DNA of 64,000 nt from a bacterium (GCA_030550175.1 JAUQPW010000002.1:64407-128406); one strand, 5' to 3'. Shown: positions 25,251-33,980, counted from the stretch's first letter. Numbers and translations: made by a program. The notes: generated by a model from the sequence alone, not told the origin.

Positions 25251-25597
25251 AATTTACCTCTCTTGACGGGTTGAAGGAAAAATTGGAATTATTTCTTTCT
25301 CTATGTTTAGAGAATAGGCCCTTCCCAGGGAAGGTGTCAAGCATTTTTCCAATTCCAGTATCTATATCAATTTCTCGCGAAAACCTCCCTACTACTTTGT
25401 AAAGTTAATCTGGATAAATCCTTAAAAGCTCCGTCAGGAGCTACCTGTTGGTAGTCAACTATCCCTCCTAAACCTCTAAGCTCCACCAGGAGCGACCCCT
25501 CACTTCCTTATCCTCCCCTAAGTTGGGTGAAGGAACTGGGGGGTGTTCAGACAGGAAAAAGTGACACCTGCTAAAAGGATAAACATATTCCCTGAGA
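25251..25597 (-). repeat. Repeat-bearing gap between larC and xdhC
   Basis: No gene. It contains a palindrome AGCTCC-GTCA-GGAGCT (25427-25442), a related word AGCTCCACCAGGAGC near 25481, and a family-1 repeat end (25538-25576: GGGGGTGTTCAGACAGG, AAAAAGTGACACCTGCTAAAA). No matching opposite end was found, so this looks like a solo or degraded element. Confidence 0.5.
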
Positions 25598-26806
25598 CTA
25601 TTCCAGACCATCGCCCTTTTTCTGAAGTATAGAGTAACTAATCTCGTTATAAATTTCCTTGAGGGACTTTTCTTTATGGGCTTCGGCAATCTTTTTACAG
25701 TCCTCGTACTCCGGAGTTGCACCGATGATGCGGCCATTCCAGCGTGCCACCTTAACCTTTACTTTCCCATACGGCGTATTCCAGTCGATCAACTCCCGCT
25801 CCGCCTTCGTACGCTCCATTTCCTGCCAACGAATACCTAAAGTTGTGGTTTCTCGAAGGATGAGGGTAGAGATTTCCGGTAGAAGCGATGGAGTACAGAC
25901 AACGGTCAATAAAGTCCCGGGACGACTCTTCTTCATGAGAACCGGAGTCAGATAAACATCCAGAGCGCCCGCCTTAAAGAGTTGATCCATGACATATTCG
26001 TAAAACTGGGGATTCATATCGTCGATGTTCGTTTCAACAACAACCACCCGTTCCCCGCCCCTTTCCTCCTGTCTTTCAGGAATTTCCTGCTCTTGCAATT
26101 CTCCTATACAAAGCCTCAGTACATTGGGAATCGGAAAATCCTTCGTCCCTACCCCATATCCCACGGCTTGAAGGGTCATGGCCGGCGGATTTCCGAATTC
26201 CGAACCCAAGGTAGTTAAGATGGCCGCTCCGGTAGGCGTGACCAGTTCTCCCTCTATATCTGAAAAGAAAACCGGTTTACCTTTAAGTAAAGCCAGCGTA
26301 GCCGGTGCTGGAAGTGGAATACGACCATGGGCACAATCTACAAAACCCTTTCCCAAGGTGAAACGGGAAACATAAATTTTCTCTATTCCAAGCCTGTATA
26401 ACCCACAAACCGCTCCGACGATATCCACAATAGAGTCCACGGCACCAATTTCATGAAAGTGTACTTCTTCCACAGGCATTTGATGAATCTCGGCTTCCAC
26501 CTGGGCAATACGCCGGAAAATTTGCCCGGCCCTATCTTTAAGGAAAGGCGCTAGGGTACTCCGGTTCAGAATCTCTAGAATATCGGATAAATGCCTGTGC
26601 TCTGGGTTTTCTTCGGCTTTTACTTCCACATGGGTTCCAAACAATCCCAGTTTCTGGACTTTTTTAACCGAAATTCGGTAACCGGAAAAAGGGAGCTTCT
26701 TGAGCTCTGCCTGAAGTTCTTCAAGAGGGAGACCTGCATCTAGAAGGGCTCCTAAAATCATGTTTCCACTGACTCCGGAAAAACAATCGAAATAAGCTAT
26801 TTTCAT
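25598..26806 (-). CDS. larC: Nickel-pincer cofactor biosynthesis protein LarC
   Basis: A 402-aa CTP-dependent cyclometallase that inserts nickel into the pincer nucleotide used by lactate racemase-type enzymes. The N terminus (KIAYFDCFSGVSGNMILGALLDAG), EEVHFHEIGAVDSIVDIVGA, GELVTPTGAAIL and VVVVETNIDDMNPQFYEYVMDQLF are diagnostic. Unlike lactobacilli, where it is made by programmed frameshift, here it is one uninterrupted frame. LarA, LarB and LarE are not in the window. It starts 49 nt after the NUDIX gene and sits at the end of the long minus-strand run. Confidence 0.93.
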   Translation of the reverse strand: MKIAYFDCFSGVSGNMILGALLDAGLPLEELQAELKKLPFSGYRISVKKVQKLGLFGTHVEVKAEENPEHRHLSDILEILNRSTLAPFLKDRAGQIFRRIAQVEAEIHQMPVEEVHFHEIGAVDSIVDIVGAVCGLYRLGIEKIYVSRFTLGKGFVDCAHGRIPLPAPATLALLKGKPVFFSDIEGELVTPTGAAILTTLGSEFGNPPAMTLQAVGYGVGTKDFPIPNVLRLCIGELQEQEIPERQEERGGERVVVVETNIDDMNPQFYEYVMDQLFKAGALDVYLTPVLMKKSRPGTLLTVVCTPSLLPEISTLILRETTTLGIRWQEMERTKAERELIDWNTPYGKVKVKVARWNGRIIGATPEYEDCKKIAEAHKEKSLKEIYNEISYSILQKKGDGLE

Positions 26807-26855
26807 AAGGTTTCCCCCATATAAGCGAATCCACTGTACACAGCGTCTTTACCCT

Positions 26856-27266
26856 TTAAATCTCATTTTTAATTCGGAGAAAGAATTCTTTATCCTTTGG
26901 ATGGGTCAATAAATCCGCTACCTTATCTTTCTCAACCCACCTTGCTTCGGGATTTTCTGAATCCAGGGGATTTAAAACTTCCTGGTCGGTCCGAAATAAA
27001 AACATATGAATTGTTTTAAGTTCGGTCGGATCTTCATGGCCATTCAAGCCGATCTTGTATCGCCGATAACTGCCCAGATCCTTCACCAATTTTAAATTAC
27101 CAACCCCAGATTCTTCATAAATTTCCCGTTTGGCAGCAGTTAGGGCATCTTCACCTTCTTCGATATGGCCTTTAGGCAAAGACCAGGAAGTTCCATTCTG
27201 ATTGACCACTAGGACCTGTCCCTTTGGGTTAATAACAACACCACCGGCGCTTTGGGTTTGTTTCAT
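26856..27266 (-). CDS. NUDIX hydrolase
   Basis: A 136-aa pyrophosphohydrolase. The NUDIX box is complete: G-H-I-E-E-G-E-D then REIYEESGVG, spaced as G-x5-E-x7-R-E-U-x-E-E-x-G-U. The start (SAGGVVINPKGQVLVV) and the insert KTIHMFLFR resemble the diadenosine-polyphosphate (Ap4A) hydrolase and MutT-like group. The substrate is not determinable. It lies 35 nt downstream of the BoxB-like gene and is probably part of that operon. Confidence 0.88.
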   Translation of the reverse strand: MKQTQSAGGVVINPKGQVLVVNQNGTSWSLPKGHIEEGEDALTAAKREIYEESGVGNLKLVKDLGSYRRYKIGLNGHEDPTELKTIHMFLFRTDQEVLNPLDSENPEARWVEKDKVADLLTHPKDKEFFLRIKNEI

Positions 27267-27301
27267 AGTCTGGCTTTCTGTAAGTACTTTAAAAGCGAGA
27301 G

Positions 27302-28411
27302 TTATTTCCTATCCATCGGGGTTATCCAGTCATTTTCCTTGAAGATCTCCTGGAGTTTTCGTTCATCTTCGGGAGAAGGTAAAACCTTCTGAAGATAAAG
27401 GGCATAATCTGCTTCGTTTAAAGGCTCTCCTTTAACATTGTAGGTTTTCCCGGCATAACTTCCAATTCTTCGGTTAAACCTCATATCCGGTACGTAGAGT
27501 TTAGGTTTATCTTCAGGGACGAGTTTGTTGAGGTTATCGACAAGCCAGCTAATTTCCTTATGGAAAAGAGCCCGGGCCGCTTCATTGAGGTTATTCTTAT
27601 CGGCAGGTTCTTTGGTTTCTCCTTCGTTGTATCGGGCTTTCAACCCAGATACATAGGCCCAGTGAGCTGACGAAGAGTGATCGGTGCCGAAAAGGTCATA
27701 AGCTGTGGGGATCCATTTGTTGAAATATTTTTGAATAATTTCTACCGGGATTTTGCCCGCCGTGAGAATTCTTCGCAACCCAGTATGACCAGTTCCCAGG
27801 TGGTAGGATTCTTCTTTGAGCATGGCTTTGGTACTCCGGCCTAACGGGGCGAATCCACAACGACTCAGCATCTGGAGTTGAAACTTTCCGTCTCGATCGA
27901 TAAAGTCGGTATAGACAAAGAAATCTAGCCAGTTATTGACCTCTTCGTTAAAGGAACCCAGGAGACGGTTCCGTTTAAAGGCCCGCCGTTCCAAAAGTTT
28001 TCTGGCTTCCAATTTTCCTGAATCACCGAAATAGTTCACCAAAAGATATGACATCTGATATCCGTGGCGCATTTCTTCGGTCATAACCCGGAGGAGGCTT
28101 CGAAGATCTTCTTCGCTGGGTGCAGACTGAACAAGATGCCGCTGCTGTTCTACAGAGGCAAACTCGGTATCTCCTTGATAGACAATGAGGGTTAGAAGGG
28201 CATCCCGAACTTGCTGATTGGGGATCTGAAGTACGGTCTCCCATTTCCGCTGGCCTGCAAAGTCTCCGAATTCAATCTCTGGAGAGTCGACTTCTACAAA
28301 TTTGGTCTCAAATTTGTAATCTCCGATAAGCTTTGAATCAAACCCGATATCGTCTCGCCATTGGGCGAACATATCGATCCAATCATCGAAAGTAGAAATT
28401 TTTTTTATCAT
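27302..28411 (-). CDS. BoxB-like di-iron oxygenase (benzoyl-CoA epoxidase / PaaA superfamily)
   Basis: A 369-aa ferritin-fold protein. The di-iron ligands are visible: E83 (QGDTEFASVEQQRHL), E113-x2-H116 (TEEMRH) and E201-x2-H204 (KEESYH), with the family motif FFVYTDFIDRDGKFQLQML between. Wording such as LLERR, LG-x-FNE and DLFGTDHSSSAHWAYVSGLKARYNEG matches BoxB, which epoxidises benzoyl-CoA. It is about 100 residues shorter than the roughly 470-residue BoxB proteins, mainly at the N terminus and in a C-terminal insertion, so substrate may differ. No BoxA or BoxC is adjacent; the two crotonase-family genes upstream suggest an acyl-CoA substrate. Catalysis is inferred from ligand conservation. 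Confidence 0.75.
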   Translation of the reverse strand: MIKKISTFDDWIDMFAQWRDDIGFDSKLIGDYKFETKFVEVDSPEIEFGDFAGQRKWETVLQIPNQQVRDALLTLIVYQGDTEFASVEQQRHLVQSAPSEEDLRSLLRVMTEEMRHGYQMSYLLVNYFGDSGKLEARKLLERRAFKRNRLLGSFNEEVNNWLDFFVYTDFIDRDGKFQLQMLSRCGFAPLGRSTKAMLKEESYHLGTGHTGLRRILTAGKIPVEIIQKYFNKWIPTAYDLFGTDHSSSAHWAYVSGLKARYNEGETKEPADKNNLNEAARALFHKEISWLVDNLNKLVPEDKPKLYVPDMRFNRRIGSYAGKTYNVKGEPLNEADYALYLQKVLPSPEDERKLQEIFKENDWITPMDRK

Positions 28412-28522
28412 TTTTTCCCGGTTCGTTGTCCGTTGTTCCCTTTTTTCTCAAAAACCCGGTTAAAACCAACCTTCCAACACCTTTATACCCTGAAGGTAAG
28501 GTAAAAAACAACGGGCAAAAAC

Positions 28523-29311
28523 TTATTTCCCTTGAAATTTGGGTATTCGTTTTTCCACATAGGCACTCAACCCTTCCCTGGCATCTTCGGATTGGAAAAG
28601 TTGTTGCTGGAGTTCACGCTCCAGAGCCAGGGCTTCGGCAAAGGAAATTTCTAAACCGGATTGAACAGCCCGTTTAATGCGGCCTACTGCTTTACTGGCT
28701 TTGTTGGGTGGAACAAACTGTTGGGCGTATTCCAGGACCTGCTTAAAGAAGTCTCCTTCTTCGAAAATATAATTAATTAAGCCCATTTCCAGGGCTTCCT
28801 CAAAGGAAAAAGTCCGACCTGTTACCATCAACTCTATGGCCCGTGATTTACCGATTAATCGAGCTAATCTTTGAGTTCCTCCGGTTCCCGGCAAAACTCC
28901 CAGGTTGATCTCCGGTAATCCGATTTTACCTCCGTCTTTCTTAGCAATCCGAATATCACAAGCCAGGGCAACTTCAAGACCACCTCCAACGGTATGGCCA
29001 TTCAGGGCGGCGATGACCAGTTTCGGTGTATGCTCGAGTCGATTCAATGTTTCATTGGCATGGAGACAGAAATTGTACTTAAATTGAGGCGATGCCTCGG
29101 AAAGCATCTTAATGTTTGCCCCGGCCGAGAAGAACTTTTCCCCTGCCCCACGGATTACCAGAACGTAAACCTGATCATCAAATCGCGCGGCTAAAATGGC
29201 ATCGTCCAATTGCCGCATCATTTCATAGCTGTAAGTATTTGCCGGAGGATCGTTTAACTCAATAATGGCTATCCCGTTCTCAACCCGATAATCAACCAGT
29301 TTTTTTTCCAT
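28523..29311 (-). CDS. Enoyl-CoA hydratase/isomerase (crotonase family)
   Basis: A 262-aa enzyme with the crotonase fold. Oxyanion-hole and catalytic motifs are present: FSAGANIKML, GGGLEVALACD and LPEINLGVLPGTGGTQRL. Both glutamates used by true hydratases (in GGGLE and in PEINLG) are conserved, favouring 2-enoyl-CoA hydration over other crotonase reactions. The C terminus (REGLSAYVEKRIPKFQGK) is typical. It lies between the dienoyl-CoA-hydratase-like gene and the BoxB-like gene on the same strand and probably acts on the same acyl-CoA route. Chain-length or ring specificity cannot be read from sequence. Confidence 0.88.
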   Translation of the reverse strand: MEKKLVDYRVENGIAIIELNDPPANTYSYEMMRQLDDAILAARFDDQVYVLVIRGAGEKFFSAGANIKMLSEASPQFKYNFCLHANETLNRLEHTPKLVIAALNGHTVGGGLEVALACDIRIAKKDGGKIGLPEINLGVLPGTGGTQRLARLIGKSRAIELMVTGRTFSFEEALEMGLINYIFEEGDFFKQVLEYAQQFVPPNKASKAVGRIKRAVQSGLEISFAEALALERELQQQLFQSEDAREGLSAYVEKRIPKFQGK

Positions 29312-29396
29312 AAATTAAAGAACAAGAATCAGAAGCCAGAATTTAGGGGAGCCGGGGGCTTCCGAGATCTGACTTCCAACCCTTATTTTGCGAAGG

Positions 29397-30167
29397 TTAT
29401 TGATTCTTCCATATGGGTCGTCGTTTTTCCAGGAAGGCTTTTAATCCTTCCTCGGCATCATAGGTTTTCATCAAAGTATTCAGATAGAGGGTTTCAATGG
29501 AAGGTAAAGTTTCTTTCCAAGGAGATTTAGCTCCACAGATAAGCGCCCGTTTAGCCAGTTTTAATACCACAGCACTTTTATCGATTAAGCGATTGGTAAG
29601 ATCCGTGGTTGCCTTTTCCAACTGCTCAAAGGGTACAACCTGATTGACCAGACCGAATTCCCTGGCTTCATAGGCCGAAATAGGGTCTCCGGTCAGAAGT
29701 AGTTCAGAGGCTTTTTTATATCCTATTCGATGGGGCAGCATGGCCGAAGCAACAGGAGCAAAGACCCCCAGTTTGATCTCCGGTTGTCCGAAAATAGCTT
29801 CTGAAGCAGCGATGGCCAGGTCACAACAGGCCACCAATTCACAACCACCTCCCAGGGCCATTCCGTTCACAACGGCTAATATAACAGCTTCCACCTGACT
29901 AAGGGTATAAACTACTTCATGAACCTTGTGGATCATGGCCTCAACTTTGTCGGGAAGGTGGTCCTTGATATCCACTCCCGCCGAAAAGGCTTTATTTCCG
30001 CTTCCGGTTAAAATCAAAACCTTAAGTTGAGGGTTTCCCCGAGCCAGATCCAACGCACTATGAAGCTCCTCCAGGGTTATCAAATCCAAGATATGAAGGG
30101 GAGGTCGATTCAAGATAATTCTGGCTACCGGAGGTTCTATTTCGAACTGGATATGCTTAAAATCCAC
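29397..30167 (-). CDS. Crotonase-family protein resembling cyclohexa-1,5-dienecarbonyl-CoA hydratase
   Basis: A 256-aa protein from a GTG at 30167. The longer frame to 30230 runs into an octamer repeat and is rejected. Motifs: LNRPPLHILDLITLEEL, FSAGVDIKDHLPDKVEAMI, ALGGGCELVACCD and GQPEIKLGVFAPVASAMLP. The last replaces the usual P-G-x-GGTQ of enoyl-CoA hydratases and, together with the LNRPPL...LD start, matches the dienoyl-CoA hydratase (Dch/BamR) group of benzoyl-CoA degradation. Catalytic glutamates are present. In known anaerobic pathways this enzyme hydrates the product of benzoyl-CoA reductase; no reductase genes are visible here, so the assignment is by motif only. Confidence 0.72.
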   Translation of the reverse strand: MDFKHIQFEIEPPVARIILNRPPLHILDLITLEELHSALDLARGNPQLKVLILTGSGNKAFSAGVDIKDHLPDKVEAMIHKVHEVVYTLSQVEAVILAVVNGMALGGGCELVACCDLAIAASEAIFGQPEIKLGVFAPVASAMLPHRIGYKKASELLLTGDPISAYEAREFGLVNQVVPFEQLEKATTDLTNRLIDKSAVVLKLAKRALICGAKSPWKETLPSIETLYLNTLMKTYDAEEGLKAFLEKRRPIWKNQ

Positions 30168-30212
30168 CTTTGACCTGAAGAACGGAAGAGCCAGAGGAGA
30201 TAAGACTCTTTC

Positions 30213-30319
30213 TCCCCCCCCTACTTCCATACTTCCACACTCCCATACTCCGTATTTACTTCTTCTTTGTCGTTATCAAATCCAAAAATCCGAAACTTCC
30301 ATACTCCCATACTCCGTAT
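30213..30319. repeat. Octamer-array C-rich arms R4 (two direct copies)
   Basis: Two C-rich stretches of the octamer type. ACTTCCACACTCCCATACTC and onward (30232-30262) is repeated at 30294-30324 as ACTTCCATACTCCCATACTC with the same following CGTATTTACT. No G-rich partner lies between them, unlike the other arrays. They lie between nuoA and the crotonase gene, and the second copy runs into the nuoA stop codon. Confidence 0.75.
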
Positions 30320-30676
30320 TTACTCCCACTCCAGGGCTCCTTTCTTCCAAGCATAAACGAGTCCGGCAACTAACATGAGGAGAAAGATAATCATCTCAAC
30401 AAAACCAAATACACCCAGTTCACGAAACACCGTTGCCCAGGGAAAAAGAAAAATGATCTCGATATCGAAAAGGATAAAAAGTATGGCTACAATGTAGAAT
30501 TTAACAGGAATCCGGACCACCGAGGTTTGAAGGGGTTGAACCCCACTTTCGAAGGGTTCCAGTTTGGCCTTAGTGAGTCTTTTGGGTCCTAAGATCGAGG
30601 TCAATAACAGAAGTCCTCCGGCAATGAGTGCAGAAAAGAGAGCCAGAATCAGGACAGGAATGTATGGATTCATCAT
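30320..30676 (-). CDS. nuoA: NADH-quinone oxidoreductase subunit A
   Basis: A 118-aa inner-membrane subunit of complex I. Three hydrophobic helices are clear, and the conserved inter-helix segment FESGVQPLQTSVVRIPVKFY is followed by FILFDIEIIFLFPWA, the family signature with the acidic DIE. Length is normal. It stands alone: no other nuo gene occurs in the window, whereas nuoA normally heads the operon. Octamer arrays flank it on both sides (R4 after, R5 before). A second ATG follows the first. Confidence 0.93.
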   Translation of the reverse strand: MMNPYIPVLILALFSALIAGGLLLLTSILGPKRLTKAKLEPFESGVQPLQTSVVRIPVKFYIVAILFILFDIEIIFLFPWATVFRELGVFGFVEMIIFLLMLVAGLVYAWKKGALEWE

Positions 30677-30680
30677 AAAG

Positions 30681-30876
30681 AGGTATAGGAGTGTGGGAGT
30701 GGGGGGGTATGGGGGTATGAAAGTACGGGAGTATGGAAGTGTGGAGGTGTGGAAGTATGTGAGAATTTACCTCTATACCTCCATACCTCCATACTCCTAT
30801 GCTCCCATACTCTCACACTTCCATACTCCCATACTTTCATACCCCCATACTTTCATACCTCCATACTCCTACACTC
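30681..30876. repeat. Octamer-array inverted repeat R5
   Basis: G-rich arm 30681-30756 (GGAGTGTGGGAGTGGG, GTATGGGGGTAT, GGAAGTGTGGAGGTGT units) and C-rich arm about 30768-30876. It lies between the cobalamin adenosyltransferase and nuoA. Confidence 0.9.
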
Positions 30877-30884
30877 TTATTCCT

Positions 30885-31439
30885 TTAGGGTTCCCAGATC
30901 GTCTCTGGTTGACCGGCTCGTTGGTTGACCAGGCGAGCCAGGACAAAAAGTAAATCTGAAAGTCGGTTTAGATACTTAATGATTTCCTTATTGATGTCGT
31001 GGTTCTGTGCGAGGGTTACAACGCGACGCTCCGCCCGGCGGGAGACCGTTCTGGCAAAGTGGAGGTAGGCCGCACCGGGAGTCCCACCCGGCAAGATAAA
31101 GTGAGTCAATGGAATCAGTTCCGCCTCGCATTGATCGATCCACTCTTCTAATCGGGTTATCTGTTCCGGTACAATACGAGGTATGGGTTTTCGAGCTTCC
31201 AGCTTTGGTTGGTTAAAGGGAGTTGCCAAATCTGCCCCCACCTTAAACAGCTCCGATTGAATGTTCTCCAGGATATTTCGAATTTGGGTATCGGTTATAA
31301 AAGATACGGCTATTCCCAAAACCGAATTGAGCTCGTCTACGGTTCCATAGGCTTCCACATAAGGGGAATCTTTCAGAACACGTTCCCCACCGAACAGACC
31401 TGTTTCCCCTTTATCTCCGGTTCGCGTGTAAATTTTCAT
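30885..31439 (-). CDS. Cob(I)alamin adenosyltransferase, PduO type
   Basis: A 184-aa enzyme that transfers adenosyl from ATP to cob(I)alamin. The N-terminal [21 protein letters not shown] is the PduO-type ATP-binding signature. The C-terminal region contains LNRLSDLLFVLARLVN, and the conserved HFILPGGTPGAAYLHFARTVSRRAERR precedes it. The start ATG overlaps the lipA stop by one base, so it is translated after lipA. It implies use of adenosylcobalamin enzymes, none of which are in the window. Confidence 0.93.
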   Translation of the reverse strand: MKIYTRTGDKGETGLFGGERVLKDSPYVEAYGTVDELNSVLGIAVSFITDTQIRNILENIQSELFKVGADLATPFNQPKLEARKPIPRIVPEQITRLEEWIDQCEAELIPLTHFILPGGTPGAAYLHFARTVSRRAERRVVTLAQNHDINKEIIKYLNRLSDLLFVLARLVNQRAGQPETIWEP

Positions 31440-32332
31440 TACGGAATTTTAATATCCAACAACTCCCGATGTTGGCGGACCTGCTCATCGGCATGATAAG
31501 AGCTTCTAACCAGTGGACCGGATTCCACATGCTGGAATCCCATCTCTTCCCCTCGAGCTTTTAACATTTTGAACTCATCCGGGTGGTAGTATCGAACAAC
31601 CGGGAGATGTTGTTTGGAAGGTTGGAGGTATTGACCTAAGGTTAAAATGTCACACTGCACCCCACGTAGATCTGACATTACCTCATAAACTTCTTCGATT
31701 GTTTCTCCGAGGCCCAGCATAATTCCGGTTTTGGTTACAAATCCCCGGGTTTTAGCCCTTCTTAACACCTCTAAACTCTGTTTATAGTTCGCCTGAGGAC
31801 GAACTTTACGGTATAATCGGGGAACCGTCTCAACATTATGAGCTAAAATATCCGGCCTGGCCGCTAAAACGGTCATCAAAGCTTCTTCAGAGCCTTTAAA
31901 ATCGGGTATCAAAACCTCAAGGGTGCAGGTTGGGTTGGCCTGTCGAACCTGGCGAATGGTCTCGGCCCAGATAGCAGAACCTCCATCCTTCAGTTCATCC
32001 CGATTAACCGAGGTTATCACCACATGCTTCAGTCCAAGTTTACGAATTGCCTCGGCTACCCGCCTGGGTTCGTCCCAGTCTACTCCCAATGGTCGACCGG
32101 TTGGTACATCACAAAAACCGCAACTCCGGGTACAAATATTCCCCAGGAGCATAAACGTAGCGGTTCTCCGATTCCAACATTCACCGATATTGGGACAACT
32201 GGCACTCTCACAAACCGTGTGGAGCTTGTGGTCTCGAACCAGCTTTTTAAGCTCAAAGAAATTTTCACCTTGAGGCATCCGAACCTTGAGCCAGGGTGGA
32301 TGCTTCCTTGCTTTAGGTGGACTTATTTCCAT
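31439..32332 (-). CDS. lipA: Lipoyl synthase
   Basis: A 297-aa radical-SAM enzyme that inserts two sulfurs into protein-bound octanoyl groups. The auxiliary cluster motif [12 protein letters not shown] and the radical-SAM motif C-T-R-S-C-G-F-C are both intact, and the C-terminal RSSYHA serine motif ([14 protein letters not shown]) supplies the third auxiliary ligand. Length is normal. The PDH E2 encoded upstream on the same strand is an obvious substrate. The spacer before it is an AT-rich imperfect palindrome (32350-32400). Confidence 0.96.
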   Translation of the reverse strand: MEISPPKARKHPPWLKVRMPQGENFFELKKLVRDHKLHTVCESASCPNIGECWNRRTATFMLLGNICTRSCGFCDVPTGRPLGVDWDEPRRVAEAIRKLGLKHVVITSVNRDELKDGGSAIWAETIRQVRQANPTCTLEVLIPDFKGSEEALMTVLAARPDILAHNVETVPRLYRKVRPQANYKQSLEVLRRAKTRGFVTKTGIMLGLGETIEEVYEVMSDLRGVQCDILTLGQYLQPSKQHLPVVRYYHPDEFKMLKARGEEMGFQHVESGPLVRSSYHADEQVRQHRELLDIKIP

Positions 32333-32392
32333 ATTTCTTCAAAGTAACAATCAGCAATTAACAACTTTTGTTTATTGTTCATTGTTGCCTGT

Positions 32393-33079
32393 TTACAGTT
32401 CGTGGTATTCCGGGTACTCGCGTTCGGCAATTTTACCCGGTTCAATGGGGTTAATCAACAAACTCAGGGCATCTTTAATGACCTTCTTGTGAAGTTCCTT
32501 CTGTCCGGGTTTACCGACCGAGTGCCCTATTTTAAATCCCTTGGGACTAAAGGCTCTGGAAGGCCTTCCCATATGGGTTTGCTCTTTATCCGTTGTGATT
32601 AAAACCGATGGAATTGCCATCATTTCCAAAGCCCGCTGAATCGACACAACTGCGCGATGGCATAAAGGTCACCCTCCCGTCATCAGGGTAATATCGGCCC
32701 GGCTATCCTGGATCTGCTTGACGATTTCTGGAATGGTTTTCTCACGAACCTCTCTAAAAGCCTGGGTATAGCCCATGCTGATATGGATTTCAGAGACCGA
32801 ACCGATAAATTTTTCCTGGGCCAGCTCTCTCAGGCGATCTATAGGGAAAACGCAGTTAATATCCTTATCGGCATCGGAATGATCGTAGTGTCCGTGGGTG
32901 ATCATGAGATCTCGGCTTTCTACATTTCCTGGAATTATACGAAAACTCGTATCTCCGTCTAAAATAAAGGGAGGTTGGTCTTTCAAATGTACGCCGGCTG
33001 TACTGACCAACGCCACTTTACTTTCTTCAAGCTTACCTGTAAAGGGCGTGTAAGGAATACACAAACGGGAGATTTCCAT
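32393..33079 (-). CDS. GrdB-like reductase-family selenoprotein with UxxC motif (UGA at 32671-32669)
   Basis: Two abutting open segments are joined in frame by a UGA. Read as selenocysteine they give 228 residues. Residues 55-90 contain THGHYDHSDADKDINCVFPIDRLREL, a hallmark of the glycine/sarcosine/betaine reductase component B family. The segment around the UGA reads LMTGG-U137-PLC140-HRAVVSIQRALEMM, giving a U-x-x-C redox motif at the family's conserved selenocysteine or cysteine site, with typical downstream GIP-like strand (AIPSVLITTD). It is about half the length of classical GrdB, like the stand-alone family in proteobacteria and relatives. Its substrate is unknown. It lies between the PHP gene and lipA on the same strand. 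Confidence 0.85.
32640..32671 (-). promoter_or_regulatory. Bacterial SECIS-like element
   Basis: After the UGA (32671-32669) the mRNA forms AUCG/CGAU (32658-32655 with 32643-32640). A single bulged U (32644) follows, then CGC/GUG (32654-32652 with 32647-32645) around the loop AGUU. The loop starts 17 nt after the UGA, the same spacing as in the E. coli fdhF SECIS, which likewise has a bulged U and a GU in the loop. Confidence 0.72.
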
Positions 33080-33095
33080 CTCTCTATTTTAGAGT

Positions 33096-33173
33096 GGGTA
33101 GTAAGCAACGGCTAATAAACCCCTGTCCTTTGACTCTTAGCTTTTTACTATCCCTTGCTTATCGCCCACTTGC
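33096..33173. repeat. Imperfect spacer palindrome
   Basis: GTGGG-TAGTAAGCAA on the left matches TTGCTTATCGCCCAC on the right, with AAAAG/TTTTT-type pairing inside. It fills the gap between the PHP and selenoprotein genes. Confidence 0.5.
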
Positions 33174-33980
33174 TCTTTGTTTGAGTTTCTCAACAAAATT
33201 ATAAGGGATCGCCCGCATACCTATCGGGGCGCCACCACCTCGTTCCCCATGATAATCGGAACCTCCACTTTCCAGGAGATGATATCTTTGGGCCATTCTT
33301 GTATAGTGTTGGGGGTCTCCCAGAAAGTTTGGAGGGGGTACCGTTTCAATCCCATCCAGTCCTTTTTTTGCTAATTCCGGAATTATTCCATCCTGGTTAT
33401 AGCAGCCGGGATGGGCCAATACCGAGACCCCTCCAATGGATTGAATCAAAGCTATTCCCTCTTCGGGACTTAGGGGATACTTTTCTGCAAAGATCGGCCC
33501 TTGATCTCCGAGATATTTTTGAAAGGCCTCTTCATAGGAGGTTACATAACCTTCCTCAACCAAAACCTCGGCGATATGCGGTCGGCCAACTACGCCGAAT
33601 CCTGCCTTTGCCAGAACCGATTCAACCCGAATCGAAAGACCCCTCCGATTGAGCTGGGCAATGATTTTTTCTACCCTTCGGATCCTTCCGATTTTGAAAA
33701 GTTCCAGATAGTCTAGGAATTTCTTATCCTTATAATTGATAAAGTACCCGAGTATATGAATATCCTTACCCTGATAGGTAACGCTCAACTCTACCCCGGG
33801 TATTACTTCGATTCCCAGTTCTTCGGCAACAGCCATGGCCGCATTAATACCACTCACGGCATCATGGTCGGTGATGCTGATAGCCTTCAAATTAGCCAAC
33901 TTGGCTCGTTTTACAACCTCCTCAGGAGTAGAAGTTCCGTCCGAATGGACGGTATGTAAATGTAAATCTGCCAGTTCCAA
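33159..33980 (-). CDS. PHP-domain phosphoesterase (RNase AM / YciV-like)
   Basis: A 273-aa metal-dependent phosphoesterase. Motif 1 DLHLHTVHSDG, motif 2 SITDHDAVSG, the glutamate in VIPGVELS, and the later AHPGC and SGGSDYHG motifs give the complete PHP metal-binding set. Homologues hydrolyse 3',5'-nucleotide bisphosphates or trim rRNA 5' ends. The start abuts octamer array R6. It is probably cotranscribed with the PDH genes upstream and the selenoprotein downstream. Confidence 0.9.
   Translation of the reverse strand: MELADLHLHTVHSDGTSTPEEVVKRAKLANLKAISITDHDAVSGINAAMAVAEELGIEVIPGVELSVTYQGKDIHILGYFINYKDKKFLDYLELFKIGRIRRVEKIIAQLNRRGLSIRVESVLAKAGFGVVGRPHIAEVLVEEGYVTSYEEAFQKYLGDQGPIFAEKYPLSPEEGIALIQSIGGVSVLAHPGCYNQDGIIPELAKKGLDGIETVPPPNFLGDPQHYTRMAQRYHLLESGGSDYHGERGGGAPIGMRAIPYNFVEKLKQRASGR

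Noticed and set aside
27302..28411. Assignment as phenylacetyl-CoA epoxidase PaaA
   Set aside because: The DTE-ASVEQQRH and TDF-DRDGKFQL motifs and the LKARY-x-EG end match BoxB better; PaaB-E genes are absent.
30168..30230. N-terminal extension of the crotonase at 29397
   Set aside because: Derived from octamer-array DNA; a GTG at 30167 gives the normal protein length.
30877..32392. Cobalamin riboswitch before the adenosyltransferase
   Set aside because: The gene overlaps lipA by one base, leaving no leader for a riboswitch.
32393..32647. Independent short gene after the 32669 stop
   Set aside because: Same frame as the upstream segment with only a UGA between; the family alignment needs both halves in one protein.
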